From: Nemophila menziesii
Lineage: Eukaryota; Streptophyta; Magnoliopsida; Boraginales; Hydrophyllaceae
DNA: 64,000 nucleotides
Assembly (NCBI GenBank): GCA_029959085.1
Contig: JARWIR010000005.1
Span: 8,682,501-8,746,500, forward strand
Direction of reading: 5' to 3'
Position numbers and translations under genes: made by a program. Every line of letters starts with the position of its first letter. Positions within the stretch are counted from its first letter, which is position 1. The notes under the pieces were generated by a model. It was not told the DNA's origin, ran no database searches, and saw only the letters and a program-made list of their open reading frames with translations. Below, piece after piece: positions 24,784 to 35,334 of the stretch.

Positions 24784-25041
24784 ATGAAAGATTCGTCCAT
24801 GGGGTTGCTGAGCTCGGCCATGGAATATTTGGCCATGGAGTTGTTGTGTTTGGACCTCCATGGAGTTGCTGAGTTTGCTCGTCTGCCATCTTTCTATCCG
24901 GCCATGAAGTTGCCTCCAGTGAGCTCTCCCACCTCTGTGAACAGCTTCACCCTGCCAGATTGGGCTTCGTACGAGCCATGGCGAGCAGATCTAAGGTTCC
25001 TCCCTTTGCTCTCTCTGAAGTTCAAAACCATCATGGCATGA
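24784..25041 (+). CDS. Short gene-like frame inside MULE-B, unknown
   Basis: An 85-codon frame from ATG, Met/Leu/Ser/Pro-rich. The sequence around it repeats short modules (GAAGCTTC, GAGAAGAAAGCTC, CATGGAGTTG), and similar modules occur in MULE-D on the other strand (60600-60980). This suggests a shared, possibly captured, ancestral segment. No domain recognised. Coding status is unproven. Confidence 0.2.
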   Translation: MKDSSMGLLSSAMEYLAMELLCLDLHGVAEFARLPSFYPAMKLPPVSSPTSVNSFTLPDWASYEPWRADLRFLPLLSLKFKTIMA

Positions 25042-25334
25042 TTTTTTTTATTTTTTTTCCGCCGGTTTGTTGATGCTCAGGAGTTTTTTTTATTTCTCTC
25101 TTTTTTCCCGCCGAAGGATGAAGTTTGTTCAAAAATATTTTTTCCTTTTTTTGTTGAGAGTCTTGAGACAACTGTAAAATCTATTTTCTTTTTTTCCTTT
25201 TGTCTTGTAATGCTTAATTGTTTTCTTGTATATACTTTTTTTTTTCTTGTAATATAATTAATTATTTAAATTATGTTGCAAAATTATTTAATCTATTGTT
25301 GTAATTTTATTTATTCTATTGTTTAATTTCTCAA

Positions 25335-25622
25335 GACTACTCAACAGTTTTGCCCTAATACTCAGTAAAATTCATGAATACTTAGTTACATTACAAGTGA
25401 CTCAATAATTTTTTTTGAATACTCAGTATTTTTCACGAGTACTTAGTAAATTCCATGAATACCCGGTAACTTTTTTCGGCAACTCGGTAACTTTTCTGAG
25501 TACTCGGTATTTTTTTGACGGAGTACTCAATACTTAAATCGGTGACTCAGTACTTTTTCTGAGTTCTCGTAACTTTTTTCTAATACTCCGAACATTTTCT
25601 GAGTACTCAGAAATTTTTCTGG
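25335..25622. repeat. ACTCAGTA/GAGTACTC degenerate tandem array
   Basis: About fourteen units of 18-22 bp contain GAGTACTCAGTA or variants, separated by T-rich spacers such as TTTTTCT. The array lies in the 3' half of MULE-B. Confidence 0.85.
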
Positions 25623-25944
25623 CGACACTAACAGTTGTCGGCTGTGGTCGGTGAGTTGTGCTTGAAAATTGAAATTTTGGATGCTCAATGAAGGAGGAGA
25701 GAGAAACATAAGAATGGAAGAGAGAGAAAAATAATAAGAGAGGTATTATAGGAGAGACAAAAATAATAAGGGAGGTAATAGAGGAGAGAAAATTATATAC
25801 TTTTCGTCTTATATATATATACGTTAAGGGTATTTTTGACCCACAAGGTTTCAAAGGTTTTTTTTAAGTGAGAGAAAATAGCTGTTACTTTTATGACACA
25901 TAGATGGTCTTGTAGACCTTATAAGTAATTCACCCTTAAGGTAT

Positions 25945-26396
25945 TGACTATTTTTTTAATCTTTTTGAATATCAAATAGAAATTTGATTTTTTGGTTAAA
26001 AAATATCTAATAACAAATCAGACATAATCACATTATCAAGGAAATGCCCAACCAATTGATATTATACACATATGTTGGCTTTTACGGAGTGGTTACATGA
26101 TTCATTAGAACAAATCATGAGGAGGTTGTTGTAGGTGCACACACTAGTCGCACAACCTTTTATTTTGTTTTTACTTTTAAATGTTTAGTTAGTAGAATTA
26201 TTTTGTATGCCAAACAATCGATATTTATTTGTGTTATCATCAAAAGATATGTTTTAGATGTGATATAAACTATCATCGACTAACATATTGGAAAGGCTTG
26301 CCGATCTTGAAAAGTATGAGACTATTGGTTTTCAGGTCCTTTTAAATTTTTATTAATTGGGTCAAGTAATTGAATTATTTACTGGGTTGTAAAGTA
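25945..26396. other. AT-rich intergenic sequence
   Basis: Nothing recognised. Confidence 0.5.
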
Positions 26397-26401
26397 AGAT
26401 G

Positions 26402-26649
26402 TGTTGAAACAATATGTAAAAGAAACTAGTTGATGAGAGGCTATATGGAGATAAGAAGAGTATATTATTATATATGGATTTCCAATCTTACTTTGAGGGT
26501 TTGGACAAACCTTTATATAGAGAATTATGAGACTATCCAACTACCCTACTAATTACATAATAAGTAGGATGTTATAAGGGATAAATGTGAAGGTTACAAA
26601 GGCTCTCCACTATTTTAGAATAATACCCACATTATAATATTTCATAACA
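26402..26649 (-). repeat. Left (3') LTR, 248 bp
   Basis: On the plus strand it starts TGTTGAAACAATATG and ends TATTTCATAACA, i.e. TG...CA in either orientation. It is nearly identical to 30032-30279. Confidence 0.95.
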
Positions 26650-26662
26650 CTCCCTCTTGGTA
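26650..26662 (-). promoter_or_regulatory. Polypurine tract
   Basis: On the minus strand CCAAGAGGGAG abuts the LTR start TGTTATGAAA, the position where plus-strand DNA synthesis is primed. Confidence 0.7.
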
Positions 26663-26689
26663 TTATTTCAAATACGCATATGATGTTGC

Positions 26690-27145
26690 CTCGTTAAAAA
26701 CCTCGCTAGTAAAACCCAATGGGAAAAAAACCAGTCAAGGAAAAAAGAGTGCAACGCGTATGAATCTCCCTCTGAATGTGTGAACAAAGTATCTTGATCA
26801 TTAGTATTATCGACTTGTCTCATGAAATGGAAGTATCTTTGCATAAAATTATCAAGTGTAGCCATAAATTATATTGACATGATATTCATCTTGAACTTTA
26901 CATCTTGAGATTTTCTTGTGAGCTTAAATTTGACCAAGTCGAGTTGAATATCCACCAAAATTTTATTGATATGCCTCGTTAAAACCTTACTAGGAAAACC
27001 CTGTGGGACAAAAACCGAGTGAAGGAAAAAGAGTAAATAATTGTTATCAATATGCTTTAAATTTTCCTCGTTAAAAACTTTGTTAGGAAAACCCTGTGGG
27101 AAAAAACCTTGACGAAGGAATTAAGAATGCAATACGTGTTGTTAT
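26690..27145 (-). repeat. Three copies of a ~75-bp copia 3'-tail motif
   Basis: Copies start near 26691, 26971 and 27066 on the plus strand, each with CCTCGTTAAAA, then AGGAAAACCC or similar, then GGGAAAAAA. This is the conserved non-coding tail found upstream of the purine tract in many plant copia elements, here locally duplicated. Confidence 0.75.
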
Positions 27146-28707
27146 TCCCCTCATGTAAACTAATATGTGATGATCTTCAATTTCGAATATAATCTCGATA
27201 TTCAGTATCTTACACATTTTTATAATAGTAACTATAATTTCAAATTAAAATATATAAATTCATATCGTCATATAACACTGGAATGATCCACAAACACAAT
27301 CATGTGCAATTTAGAGTAATAAATATTCATGCACGTAATCATAAATAAACACATATTTTACTTATTAAATATAAAACAAATATATGGTAGATTACATGAC
27401 AATATATAAGACAATTAAAGATTGTTATAGACACCAAAAGTAACACAAACATCATTCTACTATATCCCGGGATTTATGTATACACGTTTTTAGTCTTCTA
27501 AAGACTTTCATGTGATTTTTCGTATCACACGATAAATATCGGTAAATTTTGTTTTACCATAAGACGCACATGAAGTCCTATATGAAACTTTCAGGCAAAT
27601 ATTTTTTCCCAAAGGAGTACGTCATATATTCACATTGACGGTGTGACTATGATTATGTCTGACCGCGCCTTTTTATATTTGGCCAATTAATTTTTTTCTA
27701 GTCGGCATTATAGAATGGACTTCGATTCAAGATCCTCGTTTTTGTTTAGTAACTTTTACATGAACATTTGCACGTATTATTTGATCATGATCAAGTTGTT
27801 TTTCGATTCCATATACTTCTGTAGTAATATAATTGAATGATATTCTTTTATCTCAATTTCTCAATACTGAAAAAATATTCAGGTACCGGGTACTCTTTCT
27901 AGAGTAATATTCTTTAATTATATTTTCTACATTAATTTATGATAATTTTAGAAGTGCCAACTTGCTCATACTGCTCAATTTTTTGGAACCGACTGGTCGA
28001 CCATGCTTTACGCGTTGTAATGTATTTTTTTTTCAAAGGAAATTAATTTGAGCATGGTCTTTTCAAGTTGAATACGTGACTTAGTCACTTATGAATGCAT
28101 CTTATTATTACACTGAGCTCATAACTTATTTGCGAGGATGAAGTTGCATCTTATAAAATATTTTTCAGCTCCCCCTCTTATCACGAGAATTTTGCTTTAT
28201 GCGTATACATATTTTTCATGTGGCAAACTCAAGATACATATCAATCATTGTAGATCGAAATAAATTCTCATATTTGTTCGTGCTCTCATCTTTGTGCATA
28301 ATGGTGGAACATTTATATTTTATGTTGCACACGTAACAGTATATAGATGGATACTTTAGGTGTTTGACCAATGAGGGTATTCATGATTTCTAGTCGGACT
28401 TTCTTTAATATGACAATATATATGTATAAAATTGTATGTCGATAAGTCATATTAGGCAAATTCACAACCAATTGTCTAGCGATTTTCTATTTTAAAAAAA
28501 TATATATTCTGCTAGATCATATATTTCTTCCCCTGAATTTGTCTATTGACTTCAATTAGTACAAACAAAAAGGAGACATCCTAGTAATATTTCTTTCAGG
28601 ATTTAAACAATATTGATTTAATATTGGATTTATCCAAATGACATTCATCATAAAATAGTCATGTCAAATACTTTTGTACAATAATATTGTACACTTATGA
28701 CATGATG

Positions 28708-28784
28708 ACCGACTAGTCTAAGATACCATATTCAAGTTACCTCATTTACAAGAGGGTGGTAGTTCAAATCCCACTTCTAACATT
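28708..28784 (+). other. tRNA-like B-box sequence inside the LTR element
   Basis: The segment ends in GTGGTAGTTCAAATCCCAC, close to the tRNA T-arm and B box. The upstream half fits an A box poorly, and no cloverleaf could be completed. It may be a SINE or tRNA-derived scrap. Confidence 0.25.
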
Positions 28785-29994
28785 TAATTACATTGTTATT
28801 AAAATGTAAATTTTGGTCCTATAAGTATTCATTTCAGATTTTATCTTTCTTTTTGTTTTCATGATTCAATAATCATGTCAAATAATCTTTCGTAATTTCA
28901 AGTCACAATTTTTTTCATGATAACATGTTCTTTTCAGGAATACGTAATTATTTCTCCAACCCCGTATGATTTTCAATGTCAGTAACTAATATAATGTATA
29001 TCTTTTCATTATATCAAACGAATTTCTGATTCGTGATAACTATATAAATCATAGGATTGGGTTTTAAGCCTCGTTGGAGATAATGTTGTAGAAATATCAT
29101 TATTTCTACGCAATCGTTCTTAAATGTGTTACTTTCTTCTAAAATGATTATTTTTCACTATCATTTGTGACATTCATATGGCTTTCAAGGTCATGTCAAA
29201 CAAACATTGTAACATTTAATATTTCATAGAAATGATAATAGAATGTTTTTTTTTTCATGTCATCAAGATGTATTTGAGAATTTAAGAGAATTCATCTCAA
29301 TACTTATTTGCATGATTCAATAAATCATTTTTCTCTATAAAACATTGAGACTTTAAGTCTATAATTAACGATATTATGATAAATGAATTTCATAATCTTT
29401 AACGGATGCTTTCGCAATTTCAATCCACAATTTTTTTATTGTGGTGTTTTTGGATTACATGTCCAATTTTTTCATATAAGCCTTATTTTCTCAATTGATT
29501 TCAAAGTCAAGATATATGACAATAATATTTCTCAATTTATGAACGAAAAATTATTTCGTTAGACTTATTTTCATAAATCATACTTTTGTAACAAGTAGGC
29601 TTGAATAACTCCTTTTTTTATATATAAAGAACTCAAAAGTTGTAAATTTTTTTCATAAACAAGACGAGTTTCATATTGCTTTTAAGCAATCATAATTTAT
29701 AAATTGAAGCAAACATTCAGTTGCTTATTCTCGTCATTTTTTTAATGATTGTAATTCTTTTCTTGAAGCAAACTTGTACAATTTCAATTTGAATCTTCTC
29801 TTTCAAAATCATATATTTGAAGAGGTATATGAATTTCGATTAATCTTTACTCTCGATTAGAATACATTTTCAAATAGAGATGAAGTAATCAATTATATTA
29901 TAATATAACATAAAAAAAATTAAAAAATATATATATCTTACCTCAAGAATTACTTACCTCTATATAACAATAAAATATTATGAAGAGTCTCAAA

Positions 29995-30031
29995 TCATAT
30001 TAGCTCGGTTGGTAAAGTCGTGATGATAACG
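29995..30031 (-). promoter_or_regulatory. Primer binding site complementary to a tRNA-Ile 5' half
   Basis: The plus strand here ends TAAAGTCGTGATGATAACG and starts ATTAGCTCGGTTGG. It reads like a tRNA-Ile from about base 4 to base 40, A box included, and stops in the anticodon stem exactly at the LTR edge. On the element's own (minus) strand it is therefore complementary to a tRNA 5' half whose 3' end lies in the anticodon arm, the arrangement known for Drosophila copia and yeast Ty5. There is no T arm or acceptor end, so it is not a tRNA gene. Confidence 0.65.
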
Positions 30032-30279
30032 TGTTGAAACAATATGTAAAAGAAACTAGTTGATGAGAGGCTATATGGAGATAAGAAGAGTATATTATTA
30101 TATATGGATTTCCAATCTAACTTTGAGGGTTTAGACAAGCCTTTATATAGAGAAGTATGAGACTATCCAACTACCCTACTAATTACATAATAAGTAGGAT
30201 GTTATAAGGGATAAATGTGAAGGTTACAAAGGCTCTCCACTATTCTAGAATAATATCCACATTATAATATTTCATAACA
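30032..30279 (-). repeat. Right (5') LTR, 248 bp
   Basis: It pairs with 26402-26649 and shows about eight single-base differences by eye. Confidence 0.95.
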
Positions 30280-30284
30280 AGATG

Positions 30285-30632
30285 CATGTAGTTAGATGTT
30301 AATTGTTTCTTATTTTTTTCCGAGTGTAAAATAACTCTATTATTTTTTAATATAATTGTTGTCACATGTTTGGAACCTAAAAAATAGTTAAAACATGAGA
30401 CAATGATCCAATATATCACCATAATCCACCTAATATAAATTTAAGACATTTGTTAGCTAACTTATAAATTTCTTTAACCAATTTAGAATTATAGATGGAA
30501 GAAATTATAATCCAAGACTAAAAAATTCACCATTTTATATTATAAGTCCTAACTAAAAAAAGCAATGCTTTAAAAGATCTACTTGTTAGTTTCTGGTTTG
30601 ATTTTTGACTTTTATACCCTTGGTTTGAAATA
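30285..30632. other. AT-rich intergenic sequence
   Basis: Nothing recognised. Confidence 0.5.
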
Positions 30633-30652
30633 GAGATATTTAGTTCTCCTGG

Positions 30653-30875
30653 GGGTACAGACCCACGAACGCTTGCAACGATTTTTTTAAATAACACCGT
30701 GATGGGTATGCACCCATGTTCGTTAATTAAGCCTTAATAGGTACAGACCCGTGGTGTTTTTACGTTTTTTATTAGTTCATGTATTTTTTTATTAAGTCCT
30801 TCATAGTGGTCCATGTTAAACTCAACGTGGGTTCAGACTCATCTCGACAAATAGCTTCATGGGTCCAGACCTATG
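30653..30875. repeat. GGGTNCAGACCC array
   Basis: Five spaced copies of a palindromic core (GGGTACAGACCC, GGGTATGCACCC, AGGTACAGACCC, GGGTTCAGACTC, GGGTCCAGACCT) occur at intervals of about 35-65 bp. Confidence 0.75.
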
Positions 30876-31152
30876 GTGTTTATCAAAATACAACCCCGTA
30901 CGACCCATTTTGCAAGGCCCCAAGTTCTTGGGATGTACCCTTCACCTCTCAGTCGCATAGGAACTAAAAATCAAAACAAACATGAAATTTCTTCACAAGG
31001 GGCTGGACCAGGTGGATATATCTAAAGGGTTGTACCCTAGCAGCCTATCCCAAATCATCTTCACATTCTCCCGAAAAAAACTGCGGCAGATCTGAACACC
31101 TCAAAATTAACGTTGGACAAAACAGTGAAACAAAAAATAAAAAGAAATTCTA

Positions 31153-31800
31153 TTAGAAAAAAGCAACACCGTACCTTGAAAACCGGCACCGAAATAGTCC
31201 AAGGAGGCAACGTTCTTTTCGGCAGTGGTGAAGGGACACGGAGGAAGGATTCGATTTCCTGTAGAAGATGAAATCTAGTGGTGGGAAGGTGAGAACAGCT
31301 CCACGAATGGTGGTACGGGCGGCAAAGGGGGTGAGGTTGGTGGTGAGGGTGGCAAAGGGGGCGGTATGGTGGTGAGGGCGGCTGAGGGCTTGGGATTGGG
31401 CTTCGTTCGCAGGTGGAGGAGAGGGAGAGAAGGCAGAGGGGCTTTGGGCTTGGGCGGCGGATCTAGAGCACGGTGAGACCATCAGGGCGGCGGATTTGGA
31501 GCAGAGGAGCGACGGTAGTTCTTGTGTAAAGAAGCGGCAGCAGGTCTTGTGTAGAGGAGAGAGAGAGAAGGTGATGGTGATAATGATGGTGATGGTGGAG
31601 AGGGAAGGTGAGACCGTGAGTGTGAAGGAGAGGGATGGTGATGGTGATAATGATGGTGATGGTGGAGAGGGAAGGTGAGACCGTGAGTGTGAAGGAGAGG
31701 GATGGTGATGGTGGGAAGGTGAGAGCGACAGGAGGTGAACATGGGTGGAGAGGGATGGTGATGGTGGGGAGGGAAGGTAAGAGTGACAGGATGTGAACAT
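31153..31800 (-). CDS. 215-codon low-complexity frame in MULE-C, unknown
   Basis: From the ATG at 31800-31798 the frame stays open for 215 codons. The N-terminal half is built of Ser, Pro, His, Leu and Thr and is encoded by tandem GGTGAT/GGTGGAGAG modules. The second half is Ala/Pro/Ser-rich with some Cys, and then changes to RKSNPSSVSLHHCRKERC. No signal peptide or domain is clear. A 67-bp tandem duplication inside it shifts frame between copies, which argues against long selection as a protein. It could be a captured exon or simply repeat-driven open frame. Confidence 0.25.
   Translation of the reverse strand: MFTSCHSYLPSPPSPSLSTHVHLLSLSPSHHHHPSPSHSRSHLPSPPSPSLSPSPSLSFTLTVSPSLSTITIIITITFSLSPLHKTCCRFFTQELPSLLCSKSAALMVSPCSRSAAQAQSPSAFSPSPPPANEAQSQALSRPHHHTAPFATLTTNLTPFAARTTIRGAVLTFPPLDFIFYRKSNPSSVSLHHCRKERCLLGLFRCRFSRYGVAFF
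31570..31703. repeat. 67-bp tandem duplication
   Basis: Two near-exact units begin at 31570 and 31637 (GGTGATGGTGATAATGATGG...), followed by a partial third copy. Since 67 is not a multiple of three, the two copies are read in different frames. Confidence 0.92.
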
Positions 31801-32298
31801 GTGTTGGGAGAAAAGATGATGAGAGAGAGGAGCTAATGGGTATTTTGGTTTCCCAATACACTAATAGGGTTAATGTTTTGTTTTTGGTGTTTTTATTGTG
31901 ATGATAAGGGAAGAAAAAGAGAAAGGCATATTTGGTTTTTTCTCTATTCTAACCACATAGTTAGAGTTGGACTTTATATTAAAATCCAAAATGACGATAG
32001 ATGCCCCTTATAGATGGTATAACTCCCCGCCCAATAGTTGAACCTAGTAAAAAGGAAAGAAAATATAGTTTCATATGATTGTTGTGAATAAAATAGCTCC
32101 ACACACCACACACCTCACACCTCACTCCTCCATCTGATATAAATACAATCATCTACGGGTTACTTTGTTATAGTGTCTAGTAGTAGTAGTATATAGGGTC
32201 CCCTTCCTATTAAATTTAATGTGAGTGAGGACTAACGAAGTGCCTTCAAATCTGTCATCTCATCAACTCAAAGTTATTATGTTGCCTTGAAAACTTTC

Positions 32299-33077
32299 AT
32301 GGCATGTTTAGACATAGACATGTACAACCAAAACAATGACCACAAAGCCCTCAGTGCACCACCACAAATGAATAGTCCAAGAATCTCCTTCTCCAATGAT
32401 TTCGTAGAGTCTAGTAACACGAACACACATCCCTCTCATCAACAAATCATGAGGGCTTATAGAGATGCACCCGTTTCATCAGATTTTCAATTCTCTGTTT
32501 CCAACTATTCAATGATGAGTGCTGATGAACTTTTCTTTAAAGGTAAGCTATTGCCTTTCAAAGAAAGTTGCAGCACCAACAACCAAAAAACTACTCTTCG
32601 TGACGAGCTTTTAATCGAAGATGATAATAATAATTACTCAAATTTAAAGCCTCCTAAAAGCTCTACTAGGTGGAGAGGTTTTCTTGGTTTGAAAAAATCC
32701 CACAACGCTTCCAAAAAGGTTGACAAAAATGAAGTCTCAGTTCAAAAAATTAGGCCTTCCGCACCACATGAAGATGCTCATGCCACCAAGAATTCACAGG
32801 TTTGCCAAACACTATTATTGTTAGTGTTACTGTTATTTTTAAAAATAGGGTTTCAGAGAGTGGTTTTGATGCTTAATTCAGTAAGGACCATTTATTTCGA
32901 AATTTATGAACTAAACGGAACTTTTCCCTAAAAAAAGTGTTTGTTATTCTTAGAGCTCAAAAATCCTATTTTTGAGCTGCATTGTTTAGTTATCAGCTAT
33001 ATTAATCATATTAAGGGTTGTATCATGTTTGTTTAATTCAGGAATCAAATTCAAGAGATTTTGAGTTTCGGCTATAA
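32299..33077 (+). CDS. Two-exon gene, DUF1645-like uncharacterised protein (178 aa)
   Basis: Exon 1 is 32299-32799, the intron is 32800-33041 (GT...AG: donor CACAG|GTTTGC, acceptor AATTCAG|GAATC), and exon 2 is 33042-33077 with stop TAA. The product has 178 residues: N-terminal MACLDIDMYNQ; a conserved block PRISFSNDFVE near residue 35; DFQFSVSNYSMMSADELFFK around residues 66-85, then GKLLPF; and a basic SSTRWRGFLGLKKS near residues 122-135. Blocks of this kind, with ADELFFxGxLLPF, are typical of plant DUF1645-type proteins, whose role is poorly known. The ATG at 32299 is chosen because earlier in-frame codons are not ATG. Reading through the intron would give a longer frame without the conserved plan. 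No membrane segment is seen. Confidence 0.75.
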
Positions 33078-34793
33078 CAAGGAACATTGTTGATGGAGTT
33101 GTAGATGCCAAGAGGAAGACTATTCTTTTAATAGGGAAGAAGTGGGATGACTTCTATTTTTAGCTGAAGTTAATTTTGGTAATTAAATATTTTGTTAGTG
33201 ACTAATGTTTGGTTTTAACTAGTTTAATTGTGGGTTATTATTGGGGGGAATTTTATTTAAGTTTTTTTTTTGTAATTGAAGTTTGAGTGTTTAGTTGTAT
33301 GTATAAATTGTTTGCGGTTAGTTACTTTCTTTGTTCTTTTAAGGATCCATCTTCTTATTTACTTGTTTTTTTTGTTTGAAACACATAAGTTTGTTTATTA
33401 ATAGGGTGAGGGTTTTTGCTTTTTCCCTCCTCGTGATATGTAATATAGATGTGTGTGAATTGTGATCCATCTATAATTTCTTCGAAAGTGCACCTTATCT
33501 CCCATGGAATTAAAATATTACACACTTTCCTTTTGATTACAAACGTGCTTCCTACCCCTTCTTACAAACAACTCTATTCAAAATAACATGACGATACAAT
33601 GTACAAAAAACCATAAAAAGAAAAGTACAGGTGTAATAAATAAACCTACCAACTTCGATAACAAATAAAACGAACAAGATAAAATGTTGGTGTTTTTTGT
33701 AAGAGTATTGTTCGATTTTCTTTTTTATATATATATATATTTTTTAAATTAGTTCTTTACGACATTTACGTTTATGAAATGATCATTTAGAAGTATTCCA
33801 TACAACACAATTACTATTGGGGAAACATCTATCTTATCTTTTTTTGTTCGAAACACTTAACTTTATCATTTTATCAATTTTTAGTTTTTATTTGAAAGGA
33901 TTACTGTTGTACTCTTACTTACTGTATATGGGAGAGTTAATTTAGTCAACAGTCAAGGAGACAGCTAAGGCACAGCTGTGAAAGAGCAGTATGTTAAATG
34001 TTAAAGAGAGCAGTGAAGCACGTAGTTCAAAATAAATAATCTGACAAAATTTGTTATTAATCGAGGAATTCCAACAAAAATGAATCTAGGTTTTTGCCAG
34101 TCAAAGGGGGAGACTATTATACTATAGTCTCTATTATATAATCTATACTCTAGTATCGCTTTCGGTTATAAGAACCTTCCTTGCTTCGATTTCCACCATC
34201 ATCATCCTCTCTATCTTTCTTTCTTTCCCTCCAACAACTTCGCATATGCTTTTCTGTATATGTTTTTGTCGTCTTTCTCTAAAGTGTTTGAATTTAATTA
34301 AGGAAAATAAAATCCTAACTTACACACACATAACCACAACATAACCCAAGCCCACTTTAGATTGGGGTATGTAAATTAAAATGGTTCAAATATCAAAGGT
34401 AGAAAGGTCCGGTCCGAGATTTTGAAGACCTAAATTCATTATTTGAAAAAGAAAAAAAGTTGTCAATTAATCGTTTTTCTGTTGAATGAAAGAATATAAT
34501 TATAAATAAATAATTATCGACAATATTATATTGAATAATTGACTAATGGGCTCTTGAAGACATATTTAGTTATCTATATAAAATATGTGGCTAGATTCTT
34601 TTAAAAAAGGATACTCTCAAATAAGAAGACCCGTCTAGAGAGAAAGTTAGAGAAAGGTTAGAGAGATTTTTTCTAAACCTACCCGATTTAGAGCATACCT
34701 CACGGTTTTTTCTCAATGCTTTTACCTACGAGATAAACCCATCTCATTTAACCCAAGATCGAAGAGTTTCTCCGGTCGATTTGGACCTGAGAG
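33078..34793. other. 3' UTR and intergenic sequence
   Basis: Sequence after the stop probably includes the small gene's 3' UTR. 33920-34260 has features of a decayed copia LTR (TGTATATGGGAG start, a CAAAGGGGGAGAC purine tract, a TTATAAGAACC TATA-like motif), but no pair or ends could be fixed. No other gene is seen. Confidence 0.4.
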
Positions 34794-35334
34794 ATGCTAA
34801 TCTTTTCATCGTGTATCCTTCACCAAAGAGACACCGGACCCCACGAACCTCATATCGTGGGCAAATCCGGGTCCCCGTCTATCAAGGGCATGACTAGCCT
34901 CACGCTAGATCATAACCCACCGGTGGTTGGTCTCCTTGGATCATCTAAGGGAGTGAGAGTAGGAAATTTCAAGGCAAATTTGGGGGGTTTCTAACCCTAT
35001 GTTAGCTACCATTGTTGAAGAACCGATTATGGAATGCTTGAAGATTCATGAGCCTTTGAAGCACACCACCATAGAAGAAAACTTGATGTAAGATAAAATC
35101 GTGCCCCGCCCTCTGCTCGACCGAGCTCTCCTTCTCCAATTCGGGAGACTCCTATCAACTTTAATGGGAGTTCGGGCGTCATTGATGTGATTCGTAGGAC
35201 TTTTGATACATCAATTGAAGCTAGAGGAAGGTTTTTTTCAAGCTTGTAGGAGATTTGATAAGAAAATTATGGAGAATATATGGGATGAACCAATTTCGCA
35301 CCAAATGTTTGATTAAATTACTAAGTCACATGCT

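Larger units (their letters stand above)
24172..25934 (+). mobile_element. Non-autonomous MULE with gene-like segment and GAGTACTC array (MULE-B)
   Basis: An exact 10-bp direct repeat CTTAAGGTAT flanks the element (24162-24171 and 25935-25944). Left terminus: GAGATAACTTTGTAAGAGGT, then CTTGAAGACATC. The right terminus, inverted, is GGTGAATTACTTATAAGGTC, then TACAAGACCATC. The first 200 bp resemble MULE-A. Order inside: a leader with AAAACCCTAAATTAC (about 24356), a GC-richer gene-like stretch (24420-25040), T-rich spacer, an array of ACTCAGTA-type units, then a TIR. No transposase. Confidence 0.88.
26402..30279 (-). mobile_element. Copia-derived LTR element without coding capacity (3.9 kb)
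   Basis: Two 248-bp LTRs in direct orientation are flanked by an exact 5-bp target duplication AGATG (26397-26401 and 30280-30284). Orientation is minus: the purine tract AAGAGGGAG precedes the left LTR on that strand. Left-side internal sequence carries the copia 3' tail motif (CCCACAGGGTTTTCC, then TTTTTAACGAGG) in three copies. About 3.4 kb of internal sequence has no gag, protease, integrase or RT, so the element depended on others. Three or four percent divergence between the LTRs by eye suggests moderate age. Confidence 0.92.
30633..32028 (-). mobile_element. MULE-like element with long low-complexity frame (MULE-C), ends approximate
   Basis: The layout matches the MULE family read on the minus strand: border (plus 31990-32028, inverted start GGGGAGTTATACCATCTATA), a leader containing ACATTAACCCTATTAG, a gene-like segment (31153-31860), and an array built on GGGTNCAGACCC (30653-30870). 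The proposed left end GAGATATTTAGTTCTCC (30633) is weak and no target duplication was found. The element ends about 270 bp upstream of the small host gene at 32299. Confidence 0.45.

Noticed and set aside
29995..30031. Possible tRNA gene
   Set aside because: Only the 5' half is present, and it stops at the LTR boundary. There is no T arm or acceptor stem, so a primer site fits better.
33920..34260. Copia solo LTR
   Set aside because: Some LTR-like motifs are present, but no paired ends, target duplication or second copy.
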